Positions 56,953 to 64,000 of a stretch of 64,000 bases of DNA are shown here, in pieces. The notes under the pieces are model-generated. The model was not told where the DNA came from. It was given only the letters and a program-made list of their open reading frames with translations, and did not search any database. How positions within the stretch are numbered: the first letter of the stretch is position 1; each line of letters begins with the position of its first letter. Source of the DNA: Gracilariopsis chorda (taxonomy: Eukaryota; Rhodophyta; Florideophyceae; Gracilariales; Gracilariaceae); assembly GCA_003194525.1 (NCBI GenBank), contig NBIV01000199.1, positions 1 through 64,000 on the forward strand, read 5' to 3'. A program made the position numbers and the translations under genes.

Positions 56953-58962
56953 ATGGTAGAGAGGTTAGCATCGCCACCGCGGAATATGACTGCCCCACGT
57001 GCTGATACCGCTATTAGCGTTGCAATTCATCTCCCCCTTCTTAAGGAGCCAGAAACACCTCTGAGGAAGGTTCGTGGCGACATCGCGCTGTGCGTAAATA
57101 TGTCCACGTCGAGCGATGGCACGTTATCCGACTCGGGGTTCTTCATCACGCAAGTGGACATACACCGAGAGCAACTCGACAACTGTACTTTTCCGCCTAT
57201 TCCGCGACGACCTTCCTTGTCTTCCGCTCCTACTGCGATGAATCCGCACGACACCAATCCGCATGGCGGGAACGATCTTCAGCCATCGGGTTGCTTCTCC
57301 GGCTTTCCGACTGCACCACTCCTGTCTTCTGCATGTCCTCCAACCAACGCCTCAGGCTGTATACCTGCCACACCGAACATGTCGGTTCCATCGCCAGCGG
57401 CGAGAGCATTACCATCATATGATGAGCTCGTTTCCGTTGATCAGGCCGAACATCCGTCTCGCTACAGCGGTGCGCCCTGGTTTCACCCAACATTGGTGCA
57501 GCATGACGACCTCATCGAACAGTACGCTGATGGTATTGGGCTCCTGCCGGGTGATCTTCATGTTTGGATGACACTCAGCTTCGACTGGCGTAACCGGGTT
57601 GCCGTGCCAACACACGTTCTGGTCCACCGTCGTGGTGAGAATGGGGCGCAAGCGCGTATCGCGATGATTCAACTCGCGTATCAGCGGCTGTATCGGACTC
57701 CTTCGGAATTCCCGGTCCCGGAAGAATATCACTTTGATATCGCATTCTACCGCACCCAAGGCAAGATGGGTTGTGGTGACCGCTTAGCCGCGTTGGCTCC
57801 GTCCATCCCGGAACGGGGTCCGGCAACAACAGTCCACCAGAACTATCTGTGTTGGGCGAGACCGATCCTTTGTGCTGAGTTCCGTTATCTTCGACATCAT
57901 CCGCGGTCTAACTTTCTCCAGATGATCCGTTTCGAACGTCGCTCGCGATCCCGCTTCGGGTATATGATACCGTATCAGAACGTTGAAGCTGAGCGCATCC
58001 GACCGCAGTACATGCGAGGCCGTTACGTTCCCCTACCCAGGATGTGGGCTGCCTACAAGGCTTGCAGAGGTTGCTATATCGAGCTTTCGCCGTGCATCAC
58101 CTACATCAGTAGTCGACTGTGCAGCAATCCATTCTCCGGATGGTGGTCCGTTGTACTCACTGAGTGGGTCGCCCGCGCAGCGGCGTATCTTCTCTTTGAG
58201 GTCTACGACCAGTTCAGACTGTAGTATCTCCCTCCGCGAGTTCGTAGCGCCATCCGTGAAGTGGATCTCTCCCTCGTTCTCGGCGGTGCCGGCAACTATA
58301 ATGAGGCGCTCTCCCTGTTGGACGAGATGGGCCAGGTTGAATGGAACAGTGTGCCCATTCAATGGAGTCGCCGTCATCAAGGTACCAACCCAGCCGACCG
58401 GTCTTCGGGGCGCCGTACTCCGTTAGCGGGTGATTACGTCTACTACGATTCTGTAGAGCGTCGTTTCATCTCTGAACCAGAAGCATTGGCACTCCGCAAT
58501 CGCGAGCGAGTTGTTCCACCGGGTCATCCGACGGGCTACATCGTCACTGACGGATACTTCCAACCCTACGAGGAGGCCGATCCAATGATGGACAATGATC
58601 CTCCCACGACTGGGGTGGGCGCGAGCGGTGGCGATGGCCTTTCCTCAGCTGAGGGCTCCGGGATTCCGGCGTATACCACTTCTGGTGCGTCCGTGGCTCC
58701 TCCGGCTGGGCCGAGTCACGTTCCATCATGGGAAATTCCCCACGTCGGTGGTGGTCCCTTCCATACCACTCCGGTTGGAAGTAGCGCACCATCGGCGGAT
58801 GTGTCCGGTCAATACCGTGCAGCCATTATTGCCCACTTCCTTGGCGAACTAGGAATGGATACCTCGGGATCTTCCGGTGACATCTCGCAAATGCGGGCGG
58901 TCATGCTAGAGCGGCTGGCGCAGCCAGGCCATCCTCATCAGAGTGGTGGTCCATCCTCTTGA
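56953..58962 (+). pseudogene. Gene A: unknown Trp/Tyr-rich protein, single in-frame stop
   Basis: One frame of about 669 codons from ATG 56953 to TGA 58962, interrupted only by TAG at 58222-58224. Residues 1-155 are Pro/Ser/Thr-rich with PSYDEL at about 157. The central part is rich in aromatic and basic residues (GYMIPYQNVEAERI, NPFSGWWSVVLTEW). After the stop come LLDEMGQVEWNSVP and YVYYDSVERRF, then a Gly/Pro/Ser-rich region and a short helical end (HFLGELGMDTS). Gene B has the same order of words, so the two are distant paralogues. No named domain is recognised and no transmembrane segment stands out. A Gag-like or transposon-accessory protein is possible, but so is a host family. Confidence 0.6.
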
Positions 58963-59054
58963 GGGAGCAAAGCGATGTTCCCAACGGTTGGCGTCCACCG
59001 TCCCTGATATTGGGGGTCGTGGTAGTAGTAAGCGGGGGGAATTACGTGTTATCG

Positions 59055-59060
59055 AATAAA
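59055..59060 (+). promoter_or_regulatory. Poly(A) signal of gene A
   Basis: AATAAA 93 nt after the stop codon. Confidence 0.5.
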
Positions 59061-59129
59061 CGCTAAACTTCCCTCGTGGGGCTTGTGTCTGTTTCTTCTT
59101 TTTCTTCTTACTTCTTCCTATCCAAGGTC

Positions 59130-59177
59130 TTCATCTTCTCTTCATGAGGCATCTTCATCTTCTCTTCATGAGGTTTC
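59130..59177. repeat. 24-bp tandem duplication
   Basis: TTCATCTTCTCTTCATGAGG and four further bases are repeated twice in a pyrimidine-rich stretch between genes A and B. Confidence 0.8.
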
Positions 59178-60110
59178 CAATCTTCTCGTCTTCTCGAGGC
59201 CTCCATCTTCACACCGGGAAACCGGGCTCGCGATTCACCTGATCGATTCAGTGGCTTACCCAACGAGCGCGCGGTCAATCGTGCCCGGTATTCCCGTTCT
59301 GGTACGGTGGTGATACTGCACGATTTTCGATCGGGGCAAGTTCTCTACCGGTTCGTCCGTGTCATGGGACGGCGGGTACCCATACCAGCGTACCTGGTAT
59401 AGGATAGCGAGCCAAGTGGGCAAACTCGTAATGGTCTCGTGGTAGCGTGGCAGAGCTGGGGGTGGCTAAGGTCAATGGAACGGCGGCGACACCTCTGGTA
59501 ATTTTGGCGCAATGGAATGGCGCTAACTACGCAGTCCTGCAGGTCGGAGGTGCGGTAGCGATACCTTGAAGGCCAGTTGGGAGCGTGAATACCAAGTACG
59601 GGGGTACTCAGGACTCACGAGGGTGTCTGGGCTTACCGTCCCTAGGGGAGGCGCAGCTCGAGGTGCATAAGTAGTGGAACCGAGGCGCCTGGACCCTGTG
59701 GCACTGTAAAGTGCCCTACTCTACAGTAGTTATCTCTAGTCCTATGGTTAAGAAAATAATAAAATTAAATGAATTATATAAAATACAGTTAGCCCTTCTT
59801 AGGTCCGATACACAACGTGTATCGTCCACACGGGTCTCCAGAATTGTAGAATCCACTGTACTTCGCTCTCTCACATCGCCCTCTCCTTAGGCTTGGCCAT
59901 TTCGGTCGAGCTGCTTGTCCTCCAGAGGTATCTCTAGTCCATTGGCCGATTACCAAATTTTTCCTTTGGTCTCACCGTTTTCACGACGCACCCTTCCGAT
60001 CTTGGTTGTCAGCGTCGCCCCGTTCCCCTTTCGTCGAGCGCATGAGGACGTTCGGCCCCTGGAGGGATCTAGTCTGTATCTTTTCTGGCCATCGCTGGTC
60101 CTAAGGTCGG
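59178..60110. other. Long leader or intergenic region of gene B
   Basis: No supported gene. It holds the promoter-type motifs at 59666-59730 and an AT-rich tract at 59750-59790. If transcription starts near the motifs, the leader of gene B would be about 880 nt and might contain an intron. Confidence 0.4.
59666..59730 (+). promoter_or_regulatory. Shared upstream motif pair, gene B
   Basis: CATAAGTAGTGG at 59666-59677 and TACAGTAGT at 59722-59730, as before gene A. The spacing is longer by about 26 bp because a perfect hairpin (GGCACT-GTAA-AGTGCC) sits between them. Confidence 0.5.
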
Positions 60111-60603
60111 CACGGTGCGGGAGACCGGCTGTCCGGTCTCCGGAAAAGCCGGTGGTAGTGCCACGGCGCTGTTTCCATCGGGTGAGGATGACCTGAGGAG
60201 TCCTAATGGAGCTCATACAGCGGTGGAGGCGCCCGAAGCGCCTCGCGACGTCCCATTGGTCGGCGCCGTTGATCGGGCGGCACGCGGCATCAGTTGTCCA
60301 AGTGGGTTCTTCAGTGCTCGCGTCCATCGGTCACGTAGGCGGTCGCGCGCGTCATCCCCTTCCGTATCTTCTCCTGACATCGTCCTTGAGGTCCCCTTTC
60401 CGACGGCCATTGGAAATAGCGAGCGCGATTGCAGTTGCCACCCGGGGCTCCTGCACATACGGACTCCGGCGGTCTTTCACGCAGCACGGTGCTCACGCGA
60501 CGAGCCTTTCCATCGATCACCGCTCCTTTGCGCGCGCCACCGCTTTATCTATCGGTCACGGCTCCTCTCGACGTCACAGTATAAGTGGCGCTCAGATACC
60601 CCA

Positions 60604-62571
60604 ATGGGCGATGCGTTCAACCTTGAGGTCTCGGACATCACGCCTGTGCGTCTGCCGCCCTCCATTGACCAAATGGCTAGTTCCTCCGGCGCCGGCCGTG
60701 GCTCCAACTGGACTCCTGGCACACTGTACGACTACACCCGTGGCCGGCCGTGCACCAACCGCGAGGTTTCTGTCCCCTGGTCCGTCGAGGAATACGTGGG
60801 GTCCATGAGGGAGCGCTACTTCGATGCGCGTCGTTTCGAGGCCGTTCCGGACTTTCCGCGACAGCGCAAGAATGCCCGTCCCGTCTCGTGGAGGAACCGT
60901 TGGTTGCATCAGCCTATGGACGTTCGCACTGGGAAGAGGACGCGCGAGCTTGTTCCAGTGGACATACCGTTTCTCCGTTGCTCAGAGGAGGTGGACTACC
61001 AATGGCGTCTCAATTTCCTTGTGGACGAGCTCTTTCGCTTCTGTCCAGCGGACACTTGGGACCAGTTTCCTCCGAAGGGGCATAATCCATTGGGTCTGTT
61101 GTGCTTTCTCCCTACGTATGACGGAATCTACTGGATGACCAATAGGGACTTTTGGGGCGACATCGTGGAGCCGGATTCCCGTATCCGTAGGTCCCTTGGA
61201 TACTTATTCGGCTGGCATAACATCGAGTTCCATGATATGCCAGCACGTAGCCGTGAAGGTCTGTATGCGCCGGTGTACGAGTTTCCCGCTGGGTCAGGTT
61301 TCCAGTCCTTCTGGCAGGTATCGCCACTCCTCTTGGTTCCGACTCCATCTGTCTTTGCGTACCACACCAGGCAGCTTCTTGATCCCGAGAGCCGCCTGTG
61401 GCAGGTCGTCTTCGCGGAGTGGGGCATTTTCGTCCTTATGGCCTTCCTGCACACTGCGCGTTATGGAGTCCGAGGGAACGTCCGTAGTAAGGACTGGCGT
61501 GTTTGGTCCGATGGAATTGGAATGAGCTGTCCAAAAGGTGGAGTGTGTCCGCTCCCGGTTTCGGTAATCAAGTACTTTCGCAACTTCCTTGGGCTTCAGA
61601 ACATGGTCCGTGGGACGGAGTTCACCGTAGGGGACACCAAAGGCCTTTTGGATCATGTCCTGCAGGTCGATTGGGTAAACACTCCCGGTTTCCTTTGGTA
61701 TGACTATGAGACTGACATTTTCAGGAGTATTCCTCGCCATCCGCAGGGTCATGACGACGGAAAGGTCTACCTGGCGAAGCCGTTGAAGGCAAATCCACCG
61801 GTCGTCCTGTGAGAAAACGTGGAGGACTACTGGCCTAAGGGCGAGGGCTTCTCGTCGAAGAATTTCCTGGAGAACGAGGCGTTGCCAGCGTCTGGGGGCA
61901 GTGCAGTTCCTCTGGCAATTCCGTTGGGCCCTTCGGTGGTCACCGATGGGGACGATGGCGACGCATTTGTGGATCCTGAGGTCACGCCAGTGACTACTCC
62001 TGTGCCTGCTGGTTCTCTTGTGATCGCGCCTAGTCCGCCTATTGCTCCGGTGGAGCAGCCAGTCCCTGTGGTCAACCCTTACACGCTTGTCGGTGGGACG
62101 CTTTTCGTATCGGTCATTTCGCTGCCACTGGTCCCGGCCGTCCCTGTGGGCGTAACGAATGCGGCCAAAGCTCTCCGTGCGGTCGCAGGTGCCGCGAGCC
62201 TGAACGTAAGCGGTAGCCTCGAGGACTTGTTGCGCCGCGCTCGGTCTTGGGCGCGGCGAGCATAGCGCTATGGGGCCCTGCTGGAGCAGAATGAAGCCCT
62301 AAAAGACTCGGTTGAGCAAATCCTACAGGAGAATGGTCATATGTTATCCAACAAGGTCGTAGAGGATATCAATGCCCGCTATGGCCTGAACGTAAGTGAC
62401 AGAAGCGATGGGGAAGGCTTCGCGTCCAGTGGTCCGCGCAGTCTTCTGCACAAGTGCCCGCGCGTGGCGGGTCCCAGTGGGCTAAGTTCCAGTAGTCAGG
62501 CGCCCACCAACAGTGGCGGTTCCCCCCATGGTCAGGGCGACGACGCGATTGCGCCTGTTCCATCGGCTTGA
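60604..62571 (+). pseudogene. Gene B: paralogue of gene A, two in-frame stops
   Basis: Frame from the first ATG at 60604 to TGA 62571 (about 656 codons), interrupted by TGA at 61810-61812 and TAG at 62263-62265 and by no indel. The frame is also open upstream to about 60115 but without ATG. Words shared in order with gene A: FGWHNIEF, DPESRLWQVVFAEW, LLDHVLQVDWVNTP and WYDYETDIFRSIP. The C-terminal part is Val/Pro-rich, then has a short coiled coil (LLEQNEALKDSVEQILQEN) and a Ser/Gly tail. Overall similarity to A is low, so the duplication is old. Function unknown. Confidence 0.6.
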
Positions 62572-62601
62572 GGGCGCTGGTATGTTAGCCTGTTACGTCT
62601 C

Positions 62602-62607
62602 AATAAA
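62602..62607 (+). promoter_or_regulatory. Poly(A) signal of gene B
   Basis: AATAAA 31 nt after the last stop codon. Confidence 0.55.
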
Positions 62608-63382
62608 GTCAAGTTTTCCATTGGTTGTTATCTTCTTTTCCCTTTGGTCGGCTTGACCGTCCTTCAGGTGAGCTAGTGCGGTGGTTTGCCCTCGAGGAGC
62701 ACCGCGACGGTTTGCCTTCCAATGGACATGCATTACCTTGCAGTGACAAATTGGGAAGCGGCAATCTCGCTCCGTGTGGCCGGTCCTTCAGGGCGGCGGT
62801 TGGCCATTGGGCATGTGTGCGTGCACACGTGGCGTACTGACGCTCGTGTCCATCCGGATGAGGCCCGTGGCACTCCAAAAAATTGGGCTGAGAAATTGGC
62901 CATCGGGAATTGTCAATTTTTTGACGTGCCAGCGGTCGGCCTGCGCGCCGGCTGCGCGCAAGCTGCGCAATGCGCCCATATGGTACCGTTTAGGCCGCAA
63001 TGAGGCGTGTCCGTTGGTCTGTGCGCGGCCTAGAAGCCGATATATCGGCCATTCTATGTTTTGGCCGATTTCGGGGCGTCCAACACCGCTCCAAAAAATT
63101 GTCCATTTGGCCGACGGAGTTTTTGATCAAGCGCGCGCGCCTTGGCAGGCGCCGGCCGCGCTGTACGTCCATTGGATGTTCCATTGGGCTGATAGTTAGT
63201 GCCAAAATTAGCGTGCGCCAGGGGTAGGCCGCACTATAGTTAGGCCAAGGGATGGTTAGCGCTCCGCCCCGTGGCCCATGGAGAGCCAGACCGGCTTAGC
63301 GCTCGTAGTGCGCGTGCTCAGTGCTCCTGTCCTTGTGGTCAGCTCAACGGCTTAACCACGGGAGTTAGCGACGTCCATCGGA
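62608..63382. other. Possible 3' LTR region of the minus-strand chromovirus
   Basis: Lies directly downstream (minus strand) of a chromovirus C-terminus, so an LTR is expected here, but I cannot fix its ends. It contains two related CTCCAAAAAATTG words (62875 and 63090), GC-rich palindromes (GCCTGCGCGCCGGCTGCGCGC region near 62940) and several CCAWTGG words. Confidence 0.35.
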
Positions 63383-64000
63383 CTACCTCGAACCTTGACC
63401 ATTGGATTTTAGTATGTATGCCCCCTCCTTAAGGTCGCGCTCCGTGCGGCCCATGCGGCGCCAAAACCTAAGGACAAAGTTCTCCGGGATGTTCTCCCGG
63501 GGTTCCCATGTGTCCTCAGAGGGTTTGTAGCCATACCGGCGGACACGATACTTGACGACGCCGTCGTCGTCAATGCCGGCATTGACCACCCGGTCTATAG
63601 CGCTTTCCTTAGGAAGTGAAGCAGCGTCTTTCGGAACATCCACACGCCACTCTTCGGGTAGATCCATCTCTTCCAAAGGGGCGTAACCATCATAGACCGA
63701 CTGGGACGGTACTCCGACGTTGCGTTCCTCTTGGGGTGAAGGGGCCAATGGATCAGCAGAGACGACCTTTAGAGGTGATTTAGCGGTCGGGGTGACCAAT
63801 GGGTCTGCCATAAGTTCCTTAGGACGGGACGAAGGCTGCTCGTCCGTGGGTGACGAGTCCTGTGGGGCGGAATTCGGAGCATCCGGAGAGGCGTCCTCAA
63901 GGTTGTCCAAAGGGGAACCAGTGGGCTTCGGCGGCTCTGGCGCCACCGTAATGCGGTCAATCACGACGGTGTCCTGTAGGCCATCGATTTCAATAGTGAC
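63383..64000 (-). CDS. pol: C-terminus of a second chromovirus polyprotein with chromodomain (window-truncated)
   Basis: An open minus-strand frame that enters from the right edge of the window and ends at TAG 63383. Its last about 80 residues are a chromodomain: AIDRVVNAGIDDDGVVKYRV, then RRYGYKPSEDTWEPRENI and FVLRFWRR, with the aromatic and WEP positions kept. Before it comes a Pro/Ser/Asp-rich tail, as in the first chromovirus, but the sequences are clearly different families. In chromoviruses the chromodomain directs integration to modified chromatin. Confidence 0.82.
   Translation of the reverse strand, partial: VTIEIDGLQDTVVIDRITVAPEPPKPTGSPLDNLEDASPDAPNSAPQDSSPTDEQPSSRPKELMADPLVTPTAKSPLKVVSADPLAPSPQEERNVGVPSQSVYDGYAPLEEMDLPEEWRVDVPKDAASLPKESAIDRVVNAGIDDDGVVKYRVRRYGYKPSEDTWEPRENIPENFVLRFWRRMGRTERDLKEGAYILKSNGQGSR

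Noticed and set aside
1..64000. tRNA, rRNA or CRISPR-like arrays
   Set aside because: I looked for cloverleaf-like and regularly spaced repeat patterns and saw none I could support; a covariance-model scan would be decisive.

Overview
This is a eukaryotic nuclear window that is overwhelmingly transposon-derived. The absence of obvious introns in long ORFs, the mix of Copia, chromodomain Ty3, tyrosine-recombinase (DIRS-type), Helitron and Harbinger elements, and a decayed plastid-type rubredoxin-like gene suggest a photosynthetic, intron-poor eukaryote. A florideophyte red alga is my best guess, but this is inference and not proven by any marker in the window.

Layout. 1-11107: a head-to-tail array of at least 2.5 Ty1/Copia elements on the minus strand. 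Neighbouring units share single short LTRs, and all units carry the same in-frame UGA inside the Gag zinc knuckle. 11108-17611: degraded DNA holding an old Ty3/Gypsy relic (13.6-16.25 kb), a GC-rich palindromic patch and a fold-back hairpin. 17612-27571: a nearly complete Ty3/Gypsy chromovirus with about 830-bp LTRs, a 5-bp target duplication (TTAAC), PBS, PPT, gag, pol and a C-terminal chromodomain. Its whole length is packed with tiny perfect hairpins. 27572-37230: Harbinger-type transposase relics, a decayed host gene with a rubredoxin-like end, an LTR-like unit, a Myb/SANT-like pseudogene and a Ty3 fragment. 37242-43229: a tyrosine-recombinase retroelement flanked by a 76-bp direct repeat, with the unusual order recombinase, Gag, RT/RNase H. 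43.8-44.0 kb: a Copia RT scrap.

46657-50232 holds the most gene-like and most interesting locus: two intact, divergently transcribed paralogues encoding small secreted proteins. Each has a signal peptide, a conserved four-cysteine acidic domain, a very acidic linker and a very lysine/arginine-rich C-terminal segment. They look like antimicrobial-peptide precursors with a charge-neutralising propiece. The acidic part is about 90% identical between them and the cationic part only about 56% (hand count). One copy also has a Pro/Tyr-rich tail.

50.8-51.0 kb: a 176-bp octamer satellite. 52.2-56.1 kb: a dead Helitron RepHel gene. 56953-62571: two tandem, anciently diverged paralogous genes of unknown function (about 660 codons each, each broken by in-frame stops), with shared upstream motifs and poly(A) signals. 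63383-64000: the chromodomain end of a second chromovirus on the minus strand. The 59.9-63.8 kb stretch is strongly enriched in CCAWTGG.
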